Below, piece by piece: positions 32,512 through 40,435 of a stretch of DNA of 52,626 nt. The translations under genes and the position numbers were made by a program. The stretch is from contig JAFSLH010000005.1 in assembly GCA_017448545.1 (NCBI GenBank), positions 1-52,626 of the forward strand. The letters run 5' to 3'. The stretch comes from Clostridia bacterium. GTDB taxonomy: Bacteria > Bacillota > Clostridia > Christensenellales > CAG-138. The first letter of the stretch is position 1. Each line of letters opens with the position of its first letter. The notes beneath the pieces are model-generated. The model ran no database searches. It was not told the DNA's origin and worked only from the letters and a program-made list of their open reading frames with translations.

Positions 32512-33504
32512 ATGAGAAAAAGAGCGATTGCACAGATTGTTTCCTGCAGCATTATTGCAGTGATTCTGACCGGTTTTCTGCTCGGCGCGCTCGGCTGCAG
32601 CGCAGCCGGTCTGATTGACGGATCGCTGCCGAACAAGGCGCTGCAGAAGGTTGTGGATACGTTTGAAAAGACCGTGACGGATCTGCCGATTCCCGAAATC
32701 AATCTCGTGGGGATTCCGGTCATTTCCGATGACGACGGCTCATACAATTACGGAAACGGGAGCTATGACGAGACGCCGACCACGATTCGCATCGACTGGG
32801 CGGCGGGCCGGATTGTGATTCTGGCGACCGACGAGGCGACCGGCGTAACGCTTTCGGAATTTCTCGGGAACGTCGATCCGATGACGGCGAGCGCGGGCGA
32901 AATCGCGGAATCGAGAAGAATGCGCCACCGTCTTACGGACGGAACGCTTTCGGTCGACCAATTCAAGGCCAATCTGACGCTCCATTCAGGCGAACCGGAG
33001 GCGACCAAGACGCTGCTGATCACGCTGCCGAAATCGGCGCTGAAAACGATAGATATCGACGTAGCGTCCGCACAGGTGTATCTTACGGATCTCACGGCAG
33101 ATAAGCTCGATCTTGACACGGCTTCCGGCGCGCTGAATGTGACCGGATGCGCGTTCGGACAGGTGGACATCGACACAGCATCCGGTTCGGGCACGTTCAA
33201 CGCCTGTTCGATCGGCAAGCTGGACGTGGATTCCGCCAGCGCCGGTATGGCGTTTGATCTGGTTAACACACCGGAGCGGATCGATGTGGACAGCATGTCC
33301 GGCAGCTTCTCCTTTGCGCTCCCGGCGGACGCATCGTTCAAAGTAGACCTGGATTCGATCTCGGGCAAGGTGACGGTCGAAGGGTTTGAGAACGTTTCGG
33401 TCGAGGGCAACAAAACGGTCGTGAACGGCGGACAATACCTGTACGATTTCGACATGGTTTCCGGCAATGTTGCAATCGAAGCGCAGACGGGGAACAAGTT
33501 CTGA
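32512..33504 (+). CDS. DUF4097-family beta-repeat protein
   Basis: A 330-aa protein with one N-terminal membrane segment (about 9-30; LGALGC could also be a lipobox). An exported repeat region follows. From about residue 180 it repeats a pattern of roughly 20 residues around D-[ILV]-D-x-x-S-[GA] (IDVASAQ, LDTASGA, IDTASGS, VDSASAG, VDSMSGS, LDSISGK), as in DUF4097/LiaF-like beta-solenoids. With PadR and a prefix-domain membrane protein this is a familiar clostridial three-gene layout thought to sense envelope stress. GGGAGG precedes the ATG. Confidence 0.85.
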   Translation: MRKRAIAQIVSCSIIAVILTGFLLGALGCSAAGLIDGSLPNKALQKVVDTFEKTVTDLPIPEINLVGIPVISDDDGSYNYGNGSYDETPTTIRIDWAAGRIVILATDEATGVTLSEFLGNVDPMTASAGEIAESRRMRHRLTDGTLSVDQFKANLTLHSGEPEATKTLLITLPKSALKTIDIDVASAQVYLTDLTADKLDLDTASGALNVTGCAFGQVDIDTASGSGTFNACSIGKLDVDSASAGMAFDLVNTPERIDVDSMSGSFSFALPADASFKVDLDSISGKVTVEGFENVSVEGNKTVVNGGQYLYDFDMVSGNVAIEAQTGNKF

Positions 33505-33517
33505 GACATACAAATGC

Positions 33518-33550
33518 GAGGGGTCAGATCGACCCCTCCTGTTTTGTTTT
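33518..33550 (+). terminator. terminator of the PadR operon, inside the 3' end of sigF
   Basis: Perfect 8-bp stem GAGGGGTC (33518-33525) and GACCCCTC (33531-33538), 5-nt loop, then a T-rich tract (33541-33550). It overlaps the last codons of the convergent sigF. The minus strand has no T run, so it acts on the plus strand. Confidence 0.85.
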
Positions 33551-34237
33551 GGCGCGCAGCTGCAGCAGAATCTTCTTTTCGAGACGGCTGATCTGCACCT
33601 GGGATACGCCGAGCCGTCTGCCGACCTCGGTTTGCGTCTGTTCTTCAAAGTATCGCAGCTGCAGGATTGTTCGTTCCCGTTCGGTCAGATCGTCCAGGAG
33701 CGCGCCGAGCAGCATCCGGTCGTCGGCGTGCGGTTCGTCGTTTTCTGCCGCAATCGAGAGTCCAAACGGATCGCCCGTGATCGGGTCCGGTTCGTCGAGC
33801 GACCGCGGCGCGGTTTCCGAAGCGAGCGCAGCGGCGATATCGGCCTCGCTTGCGCCGATTTCCCGGGCAAGCTCCGAAACGGTCAGCTCCGGGTGTTCGG
33901 CGGAAATCTTCCGAATACGATACGCGAGCTCCTTGACCGATCGCGAATAGCGGATGATACCGTCGTCCCGCAGAAAACGCTTGATTTCACCGGCGATCAT
34001 CGGAACGGCATAGGTCGAAAAGCAGACTTCATAGCTCGAGTCAAACCGCCGGATCGCTTTCAAAAGTCCGATCGCGCCGAGCTGATACAGGTCGTCCGCG
34101 TCCGTGCCGCAGCCCGTATACCGCTTTGCAACGGCGTACACAAGCGGCATGTTTTCTGCGATCAGTCGCTGTTCCGCTTCGCGATCGCCGCTTTGTGCCG
34201 CAGCCAAAAGACCGTGGAAGCGCTCATCGTTCGGCAT
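33524..34237 (-). CDS. sigF: sporulation RNA polymerase sigma factor SigF (SpoIIAC)
   Basis: A 237-aa sigma factor of the SigF/SigG type. Region 2 is GTDADDLYQLGAIGLLKAI (about 44-62) with CFSTYAVPMIAGEIKRFLRD. Region 3 is about 105-150. Region 4 ends with QTEVGRRLGVSQVQISRLEK. It is the first forespore-specific sigma factor and is held inactive by SpoIIAB. It overlaps spoIIAB by 14 bp. The ATG at 34237 is preferred, since a longer frame enters spoIIAB. A sigma-G identity is not excluded by sequence alone, but the operon settles it. Confidence 0.96.
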   Translation of the reverse strand: MPNDERFHGLLAAAQSGDREAEQRLIAENMPLVYAVAKRYTGCGTDADDLYQLGAIGLLKAIRRFDSSYEVCFSTYAVPMIAGEIKRFLRDDGIIRYSRSVKELAYRIRKISAEHPELTVSELAREIGASEADIAAALASETAPRSLDEPDPITGDPFGLSIAAENDEPHADDRMLLGALLDDLTERERTILQLRYFEEQTQTEVGRRLGVSQVQISRLEKKILLQLRAKTKQEGSI

Positions 34238-34655
34238 GGCATATCCGCTTCTCCATGGTGACGGTCGTGCCTTTGCCAAGTGCGGATTCGACGGTTACGC
34301 GATCCATAAACGCTTCCATCACGGCGAACCCCATGCCGGACCGTTCCAGCTCCGGTTTGGACGTATAGAACGGCTTGCGCGCAAGCTCCACGTCCGGAAT
34401 GCCGCAGCCGTCGTCACGCACGGCGACCGTCAACAGATCGCCGTCGATCGTACAGCGCATTTTCACGCAGCGGGAACCGTCGCGTTCGTAACCGTGAATG
34501 ATCGCGTTTGTGACGGCTTCCGAAACGGCGGTTCTGAGGTCGGAAAGCTCCTCAATCGAGGGATTCATCTGCGCGGCAAACGCGGCGATGACGGCGCGCG
34601 CGAACGTTTCGTTCTGCGTCAAAGCGGAAAAATACAGTTCGATGTTGTTTTGCAT
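34224..34655 (-). CDS. spoIIAB: anti-sigma F factor / serine kinase SpoIIAB
   Basis: A 143-aa GHKL-fold kinase. The N box is SEAVTNAIIHGY (45-56), the G1 box DDGCGIPD (81-88) and the G2 box RSGMGFAVM (105-113). It binds and blocks SigF and phosphorylates SpoIIAA. The start lies behind GGAGG, 11 bp after spoIIAA. Confidence 0.97.
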   Translation of the reverse strand: MQNNIELYFSALTQNETFARAVIAAFAAQMNPSIEELSDLRTAVSEAVTNAIIHGYERDGSRCVKMRCTIDGDLLTVAVRDDGCGIPDVELARKPFYTSKPELERSGMGFAVMEAFMDRVTVESALGKGTTVTMEKRICHAER

Positions 34656-34666
34656 GACGTTACCTC

Positions 34667-34972
34667 CTATCGGCGCTCCACGAGGGTATAAATGCCGGAC
34701 ATCCGAAAGATGCGGTCGACGGCGGCGGAAACGCCGGTTACGATCACGCGCCCGCCGCGCATATGGATCGTTTTGTACCGGCCGAGCACAACGCCGAGTC
34801 CTGCGCTGTCCATGAAGGTGACGCCCGATAGATCCAGCGTCAGATCCCGAATTGTGATATCCCGCAGCATCGTATCGAGCATGATGCGCGCCTTTTCGGC
34901 ATTGTGCTGATCCAGCTCGCCGACGAGCGACGCAACCAGCCCGGAGCCGCGTTTTTGTGCGTTGATTTCCAT
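34667..34972 (-). CDS. spoIIAA: anti-sigma F factor antagonist SpoIIAA
   Basis: A 101-aa STAS-domain protein. The phosphorylation segment TFMDSAGLGVVLGRY (about 52-66) contains the conserved serine (Ser56) that SpoIIAB phosphorylates. The dephosphorylated form frees SigF in the forespore. AGGAGG lies five bases before the ATG. It is the first gene of the operon. Confidence 0.97.
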   Translation of the reverse strand: MEINAQKRGSGLVASLVGELDQHNAEKARIMLDTMLRDITIRDLTLDLSGVTFMDSAGLGVVLGRYKTIHMRGGRVIVTGVSAAVDRIFRMSGIYTLVERR

Positions 34973-35004
34973 TGGAACCTCCTATCAAACGGTTTCTTTG
35001 TTGG

Positions 35005-35033
35005 ATTCCGTTTTACCTTGCCGCATCCCTTTG
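35005..35033 (-). promoter_or_regulatory. sigma-H-like promoter of spoIIA
   Basis: On the minus strand: AAAGGGATG near -35 (core 35030-35024), 12 bp, ACGGAAT (35011-35005). This fits the sigma-H pattern RnAGGAwWW-N11-12-RnnGAAT with two mismatches, both in the -35 element. No convincing sigma-A promoter is nearby. In B. subtilis spoIIA is also sigma-H dependent. Confidence 0.55.
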
Positions 35034-35078
35034 CCGAAAAGCGGCGAGCTTTTCGGAATGGATACGACGTTTGTCGCA
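35032..35078. promoter_or_regulatory. Spo0A-like boxes and inverted repeat upstream of spoIIA
   Basis: TGCCGAA (35032-35038) matches the 0A box TGNCGAA. TTCCGAA on the minus strand (35058-35052) and TGTCGCA (35072-35078) each differ by one base. The first two lie in a 9-bp inverted repeat CCGAAAAGC/GCTTTTCGG (35034-35042, 35048-35056) just upstream of the sigma-H-like -35. Confidence 0.5.
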
Positions 35079-35089
35079 TACCGTGTATC

Positions 35090-36031
35090 ATGAAAACTGT
35101 TCGGATTATTTTGTGCGTGCTGCTGCCGATTGTTCTGCTGCTCGCGCCGGCGTATCTTCGGAAACAGGCGCAGTCGGATTTCTTTGATTCGGTACGGCAT
35201 AAGGAACCGCAGCCGGCGTACGGCACGGTGACGCTGTATCATATCGTTTCGGCGCGAACGTACAGCGGAAGTCTGACCAAGTGGCTTCAGTTCTGTGCGG
35301 AACGATATGAGAAGAAGCATAAGGGTACGCATATCGAAGTGGAGGGCATGACGGAGGAGACGTATCGCGAACGTGTCGCATACGGCAGACTGCCGGACGG
35401 GTATTCGTTCTTTTCCGGTATGCTTGACCGCGAATCCCTCCAACCGGTCGGCCTGACGTCGGAGAACCTGCGGGAAGGACTGTTCGATGCGGATTACGCC
35501 GTTCCGTACTGCGTGACCGGGTATGCAGCGATCCGAACGGAACAGGCGGACGTGCCGCTGCCGGAAGCGAACGCGACGGCGGCTTTGATGTGCTTAGAGG
35601 CGGAAGGGACGGTTTGCGATTGGCGGTCGATCGGCGATCGGCTGCGCGATGAATCCTTCGGCGCGCTGTATACGGCGGAACCGGTCGGAAACTTTACGGA
35701 CGCGGTCTGCTGGCTCGGCGTCGCGAGCGCCGCATCGGAACAGACGGCGCTTGCGCTGCGCGAATTCTTCGCATACATTCTGGACGAAGCGCAGCAGCGC
35801 ACGCTCGGGCAGCTCGGCGCGATTCCGGCGCGCAATGACGTTGCGGCGGAGTATGCGGCGCCGCTTTTGAAGGAGCTCGCGGCGGCCTATGAAACGGTAC
35901 AGACGGTCGATCCGTTTTTGCTTGCAGCGCAGCGGGATGCGCTCCGATCGGACGCGGAAGCGGCCTATGCAGGCGATGCGGAAGCAGAACGCCGGTTTCG
36001 GGACCGAATGATGCAAATTCTATGGAAATAG
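35090..36031 (+). CDS. membrane-anchored, solute-binding-protein-like protein
   Basis: A 313-aa protein with an N-terminal membrane segment or signal anchor (MKTVRIILCVLLPIVLLLAP) without a lipobox. The exported part starts like an extracellular sugar-binding protein: a beta strand (TVTLYHIV), then SLTKWLQFCAERYEKKHKG, a helix and a strand (THIEVEG). It is shorter than usual binding proteins, and no ABC permease is adjacent. It is divergent from spoIIA across a region with Spo0A-like boxes, so a sporulation-linked role is possible. The start ATG has no clear ribosome-binding site. Function unknown. Confidence 0.7.
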   Translation: MKTVRIILCVLLPIVLLLAPAYLRKQAQSDFFDSVRHKEPQPAYGTVTLYHIVSARTYSGSLTKWLQFCAERYEKKHKGTHIEVEGMTEETYRERVAYGRLPDGYSFFSGMLDRESLQPVGLTSENLREGLFDADYAVPYCVTGYAAIRTEQADVPLPEANATAALMCLEAEGTVCDWRSIGDRLRDESFGALYTAEPVGNFTDAVCWLGVASAASEQTALALREFFAYILDEAQQRTLGQLGAIPARNDVAAEYAAPLLKELAAAYETVQTVDPFLLAAQRDALRSDAEAAYAGDAEAERRFRDRMMQILWK

Positions 36032-36033
36032 AC

Positions 36034-36062
36034 TTGTATCGGCAGGAGAAATTTGGTATACT
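36034..36062 (+). promoter_or_regulatory. promoter of murB, placing the start site at the ATG
   Basis: TTGTAT (36034-36039), 17 bp, TATACT (36057-36062) with a TGG extended -10. Seven bases later comes the ATG at 36070. There is no room for a Shine-Dalgarno in the transcript. Confidence 0.75.
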
Positions 36063-36069
36063 TACTACC

Positions 36070-36984
36070 ATGAATACCTATACGGTTACGACAATCGAAC
36101 AATTCCGCGCATACGGCGCGAAAGAGAATGTACCGCTGTCCGAGCTGACCAGCTTCCGGATCGGCGGCAATGCCGCGTTCGTTTGGGAAGTGAACGACTA
36201 CCGTTCGCTTGCCGCGGTGCTTGCGATTGCGGAAGAAGGCGGCGTCCCCGTATATCTGCTCGGAAAAGGGACGAACATTCTGGCGAGCGACGCGGGCTAT
36301 TCCGGCCTCGTGATCCGGTTCGACCGGCCGACTCACGCGCCGGTATTCGTCGGAAACACGGTGCGCGTCTGCGCCGGCACGTCTTTGACACAGCTTGCAA
36401 AGGAAACCGTCGCCCAAGGGTTTATGGGCATGGAACGGCTTTCGGGCATTCCCGGCACCGTCGGCGGCGCCTGCGCCATGAACGCCGGCGCATACGGCGC
36501 GGAGATCAAGCAGATTCTTTCGCGCGTTCACGTGCTGGAAAACGGGACGGATCGCTGGATTGACGTCAACCCGGATGAGATGGGATATCGGAAGAGCCCG
36601 TTTTCGTTCCCGCAGCGCATCGTACTCGAAGCCGAGCTTCGGCTCCTGCCGGACGACGGCGGCGCGGCGGCGCGGATGCAGGACTGTACGGCGCGGCGCA
36701 GGGAAAAACAACCGATCGAATACCCGTCCGCGGGAAGCGTGTTTAAGCGGCCGGAGGGGTATTTTGCCGGTGCGCTGATCGAGCAGTGCGGACTGAAAGG
36801 CCGACAGATCGGCGGCGCGCAGGTTTCCGAAAAGCATGCCGGATTTATCATCAACCGCGGCGGCGCGACGGAGAACGACGTTTCCGCGCTGATTGCGGAG
36901 ATTCAGGCGACCGTGACGGCCGAACGCGGCGTGCGGCTCGAATGTGAAATCAAACGAATGGGGGACGGGGTATGTATCTCTTGA
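36070..36984 (+). CDS. murB: UDP-N-acetylenolpyruvoylglucosamine reductase
   Basis: A 304-aa FAD enzyme that reduces UDP-GlcNAc-enolpyruvate to UDP-MurNAc in peptidoglycan synthesis. FAD-domain motifs are TSFRIGGNA (28-36), GKGTNIL (65-71) and GIPGTVGGACAMNAGAYG (126-143). The proton-donating serine is Ser223 in PSAGSVFKRP, and SEKHAGFIIN follows. An upstream ATG (36022) in frame overlaps the previous gene, lacks a ribosome-binding site and precedes the promoter. The mRNA appears leaderless. It overlaps rapZ by 13 bp. Confidence 0.96.
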   Translation: MNTYTVTTIEQFRAYGAKENVPLSELTSFRIGGNAAFVWEVNDYRSLAAVLAIAEEGGVPVYLLGKGTNILASDAGYSGLVIRFDRPTHAPVFVGNTVRVCAGTSLTQLAKETVAQGFMGMERLSGIPGTVGGACAMNAGAYGAEIKQILSRVHVLENGTDRWIDVNPDEMGYRKSPFSFPQRIVLEAELRLLPDDGGAAARMQDCTARRREKQPIEYPSAGSVFKRPEGYFAGALIEQCGLKGRQIGGAQVSEKHAGFIINRGGATENDVSALIAEIQATVTAERGVRLECEIKRMGDGVCIS

Positions 36985-37862
36985 TCGTAACCGGGATGAG
37001 CGGCGCGGGCAAGTCGCTTGCGCTTAAAAGCGCGGAAGACTTCGGCTTTTTCTGCGTGGACAACCTCCCTTCGCCGATGCTCGGCGAATTCATCCGCATG
37101 TGTGAAAACGCCGTACCCCAGATCGAACGCGCCGCCGTGACGATCGACTCGCGCGAAAGCCTGCTTTCGCACAATTCGCACGCGGTCGCAGAAGAATTGA
37201 AACGCATTGCGGTTCCGCACGATATCCTGTTCCTTGACGCGCGCACGGAAGTGCTGCGCCGCCGCTACAACGAAACGCGCCGCCGCCATCCGCTCGGAGA
37301 AGCGGGCGAGGCGGAATCCGGCGTTGCGGCGGAGCGCGGGTATCTCGGCGAGCTGCGCGAGCTTGCGACCCGTATTATCGATACGAGCGACGTTCCGGCA
37401 CGGAAGTTTTCAAAGCTGATTGAGAAGATTCTGCCCGAGTTTTCGACCGATGAGATGTCGCTGATCGTCTCGAGTTTCGGTTATAAGCGCGGCGTTCCGA
37501 TCGACGCGGATTTCGTCGTGGACATGCGCTTTGCGGACAACCCGTTCTACTACGAATCCATGCGGCCGCTGTCCGGGCTTGACGCGGAAGTATCGTCGTT
37601 CGTCCTGGAACAGCCGTTTGTCATGGAGTATCTCGACGATCTGCAAAAGAACATTCTGCGGATGATTCCGCTGTTTGAAGCCCAGGACAAGCACATTCTG
37701 CGCGTCTGCTTCGGCTGCACGGGCGGGCGGCACCGTTCGGTCGCGGCGGCGGAAGCGTTTGCCAAGCGGATGCGGCTTGCGGGGCAGTCGGTTCGTATTT
37801 TCCATCGCGACCTTGTGCGAGAGGAAGAGGACATTACGGAACGGTTCGGGAAAAAGGTATGA
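36972..37862 (+). CDS. rapZ: RapZ-family nucleotide-binding protein (YvcJ)
   Basis: A 296-aa P-loop protein with Walker A GMSGAGKS (8-15). The conserved C-terminal domain (CFGCTGGRHRSVAAAEAF, about 245-262) binds GlcN6P in E. coli RapZ. In Bacillota YvcJ hydrolyses nucleotides and lies with yvcK and whiA. Here whiA follows directly and yvcK is missing. It overlaps both murB and whiA, so the block is one transcript. Confidence 0.95.
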   Translation: MYLLIVTGMSGAGKSLALKSAEDFGFFCVDNLPSPMLGEFIRMCENAVPQIERAAVTIDSRESLLSHNSHAVAEELKRIAVPHDILFLDARTEVLRRRYNETRRRHPLGEAGEAESGVAAERGYLGELRELATRIIDTSDVPARKFSKLIEKILPEFSTDEMSLIVSSFGYKRGVPIDADFVVDMRFADNPFYYESMRPLSGLDAEVSSFVLEQPFVMEYLDDLQKNILRMIPLFEAQDKHILRVCFGCTGGRHRSVAAAEAFAKRMRLAGQSVRIFHRDLVREEEDITERFGKKV

Positions 37863-38791
37863 GTTTTGCCGAAAAATGCAGAGAAGAATTGATCCGCATC
37901 CGGCTGCATGCGCCGAACGAACGGCTCGCGCAGCTGGTCGGACTGACGATGACGGCGGCCGGAATCCGGCTGTTTCCGAAACCTTCCGTGTTTTATCAGA
38001 CCGAAAGTCTGCCGGTGGCAAAGCATATCGCCCAGCTGGCGCAGAGCGATTATGCGCTGGAGAGCGTGATCGAACGGAAAGAACGCGAATCCCGCCGCCG
38101 CGCGCTGTATACGGTGAACCTGTCCGGCGCGGACTCGGATCGGTATCTTTCGGACGTCGGAGCGCTCTGCTACGGCGAAGAAGGCGTGCGGATTCTGTCG
38201 ACGGTCGGCGACGCGGTGTTTGCAGATGAGGAAACGGAACGTGCGTTTTTGCGCGGCTGCTTTCTCGGCGGCGGAACGTGCGTCGATCCGAAGCGCAGCT
38301 ATCATGTGGAACTGATCTGCCGCGTCGAGAGCGTTGCGGAGCAGGTTTCGGAATTGCTGATCAAGCGCGGTCTGCATCCGCACAAAACGAACCGGAAGGA
38401 ACGGATCGTCGTGTACCTGAAAGAGGGCGACGACGTGGCGGGCTTCCTGGCGCTGATCGGCGCGAATACCGGCGCGCTTTCGCTCGAAACGGTGCGCGTC
38501 GAAAAGGATATGCGAAACTATGTGAACCGGATGAGCAATTGCGAAACGGCGAACCTCGACAAGCAGGTCGTCGCCTCGCTGAAGCAGCGCGCGGCGATCC
38601 GGAAGATTCAGGAGCATATGTCGCTCGACGATCTGCCCGTCAGTCTGCGGGAGGCGGCGGAACTAAGGCTGAATTATCCGGACGCAACGCTTGCGGAGCT
38701 TGCAGAGTACGCGGGCATCCGTAAGTCCGGCATGAATCACCGCCTGACGCGGCTCATGGAACTCGCGAACGAAACGGAGGGGCTCGCATGA
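37859..38791 (+). CDS. whiA: DNA-binding protein WhiA
   Basis: A 310-aa WhiA: an N-terminal LAGLIDADG-like homing-endonuclease fold without nuclease activity (RGCFLGGGTCVDPKRSYHVE near 126-145), then a C-terminal helix-turn-helix domain (ATLAELAEYAGIRKSGMNH). WhiA controls sporulation septation in Streptomyces and influences division and chromosome segregation in B. subtilis. The start overlaps the rapZ stop and the end overlaps the methyltransferase gene. Confidence 0.96.
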   Translation: MSFAEKCREELIRIRLHAPNERLAQLVGLTMTAAGIRLFPKPSVFYQTESLPVAKHIAQLAQSDYALESVIERKERESRRRALYTVNLSGADSDRYLSDVGALCYGEEGVRILSTVGDAVFADEETERAFLRGCFLGGGTCVDPKRSYHVELICRVESVAEQVSELLIKRGLHPHKTNRKERIVVYLKEGDDVAGFLALIGANTGALSLETVRVEKDMRNYVNRMSNCETANLDKQVVASLKQRAAIRKIQEHMSLDDLPVSLREAAELRLNYPDATLAELAEYAGIRKSGMNHRLTRLMELANETEGLA

Positions 38792-39531
38792 ACGCATACG
38801 GCGCGTTTGCGCATACCTACGACCGGATGATGCACGACGTGAACTACGACGCATGGAGCGCGTATCTGATCGGCATTCTGCGGCGGTTCGACGTCAAAAC
38901 GATCGCCGAGTGCGCATGCGGAACCGGACAGATTACGGTGCGGCTCGCCAAAGCCGGGTTTTCCGTCGTCGGCAGCGACGTCAGCGAAGATATGCTGATG
39001 GAGGCGCGCGCGAATGCGCTGCAGGCAGGGCTGCGGATGCTACCGTTCGTTTGCCAGGACATGACGGCGCTTTCGGTGCATCGGCCTGTGGACGCGGTCG
39101 TTTGCGCCTGCGACGGCGTGAACTATCTGACGGAGCCCGGGGAAGCCGAAGCGTTTTTCCACAGCGCCGCGGGCTGTCTGAAATCCGGCGGACTGCTGCT
39201 GTTCGACGTTTCATCGGCATATAAACTGGAGCTTACGCTCGGGAACGAAACGTTCACGGAAGTGACGGACGACTATGCCTATATCTGGGAGAATGCGTTC
39301 GATCCCGAATCGCGGCTCTCGGAAATGAACCTGACCTGCTTCGTGCGCGAAGGCGAGCGGTACCGTCGATTTGCGGAACGGCATGTGCAACGCGCACATA
39401 CCGAGACCGAACTGAAAAACGCGCTGGAAGCCGCAGGCTTTTCGATCGTCGGCGTGTTTGACGCCTTCACCGAGCAGACGCCCAAAGCCGACAGCGATCG
39501 CATCCAATGGATCGCCCGAAAATGTGATTAA
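38788..39531 (+). CDS. class I SAM-dependent methyltransferase
   Basis: A 247-aa methyltransferase. Motif I is AECACGTGQITVRLAKAG (about 34-51), followed by GSDVSEDML and DAVVCACDGVNYL. It opens with YGAFAHTYDRMM, typical of small-molecule methyltransferases in Bacillota. Substrate unknown. Coupled to whiA by a 4-bp overlap. Confidence 0.92.
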   Translation: MNAYGAFAHTYDRMMHDVNYDAWSAYLIGILRRFDVKTIAECACGTGQITVRLAKAGFSVVGSDVSEDMLMEARANALQAGLRMLPFVCQDMTALSVHRPVDAVVCACDGVNYLTEPGEAEAFFHSAAGCLKSGGLLLFDVSSAYKLELTLGNETFTEVTDDYAYIWENAFDPESRLSEMNLTCFVREGERYRRFAERHVQRAHTETELKNALEAAGFSIVGVFDAFTEQTPKADSDRIQWIARKCD

Positions 39532-39544
39532 GAGGTAGAAACCT

Positions 39545-40432
39545 ATGCAGGATATGATTTTGCGCGGAATGCTTTGCAGCCACGCGATTCGTTTTACCGC
39601 GATCAGCGGAAAGGAAATGGTCCGGGACGCGCAGCGCACGCACACGCTTTCCCGCGTTGCGACGGCGGCGCTCGGCCGTCAGCTGCTGATGACGAGCATG
39701 ATTGCGTCGGATCTGAAGAATCCGGGCGATACGCTGACGACCGTTCTGGCCGGCAACGGCCCGGCGGGCAACCTGGTTTGCGTCGGCCGTTACGGCGGCT
39801 TCGTCAAAGGCTATGCAACGGAGCCCGATATCGAACTGCCGCTGCGTGCGGACGGAAAGCTGGACGTCGGCGGATACGTCGGCAGGTCGGGCAAGCTGAC
39901 GCTGATTCGCGATCTCGGGCTCAAGGAACCGTATGTCGGGATGTGCAATCTCGTTTCCGGCGAAGTAGCCGAGGATTTTGCACAGTATTTTACGGCGAGT
40001 GAGCAGCAGCCGTCCCTGGTGTATCTTGGCGTGCGCGAGCAGGCGGAAAGCGGCGAGGTGCTCGGCGCGGGCGGGATCTGGATTCAGCCGATGCCGGATT
40101 GCGGCGAGGAAGCGATTGCGGCGGTCGAAGCGGCAGCGCCAAAAATTGCGCAGCTGACCGCGCTGCTGTCGGACGGAAACTCGCTCGAAGATGCCTTGAA
40201 GGCCTTGCTCGATACGCTGGAACCGGAGATCACGGAGCGCATGGAACCGGCGTACCTTTGCGACTGTTCGCGCGAGCGGCTGGAACGCGCCCTTCTTTCG
40301 ATCGGGGAAGAAGAATTGAACGATATTTTAGAGCATGAGGGCGAAGCGGAGCTGACTTGTCAGTTCTGCGGCAAGCGGTACCGGTTTGACCGGGCGGCGC
40401 TGACGGCCCTTTTGGAATCCGCCAAAGGATAA
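39545..40432 (+). CDS. hslO: redox-regulated chaperone Hsp33
   Basis: A 295-aa Hsp33. The N-terminal domain includes TVLAGNGPAGNLVCVGRYGG and GYVGRSGKLTLIRDLGLKEP. The C-terminal zinc centre is CDCS (about 237-240) and CQFC (about 271-274). Oxidation of these cysteines releases zinc and activates the holdase. It lies in the murB-whiA transcript, with AGAGGT before its ATG. Confidence 0.96.
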   Translation: MQDMILRGMLCSHAIRFTAISGKEMVRDAQRTHTLSRVATAALGRQLLMTSMIASDLKNPGDTLTTVLAGNGPAGNLVCVGRYGGFVKGYATEPDIELPLRADGKLDVGGYVGRSGKLTLIRDLGLKEPYVGMCNLVSGEVAEDFAQYFTASEQQPSLVYLGVREQAESGEVLGAGGIWIQPMPDCGEEAIAAVEAAAPKIAQLTALLSDGNSLEDALKALLDTLEPEITERMEPAYLCDCSRERLERALLSIGEEELNDILEHEGEAELTCQFCGKRYRFDRAALTALLESAKG

Positions 40433-40435
40433 GGT

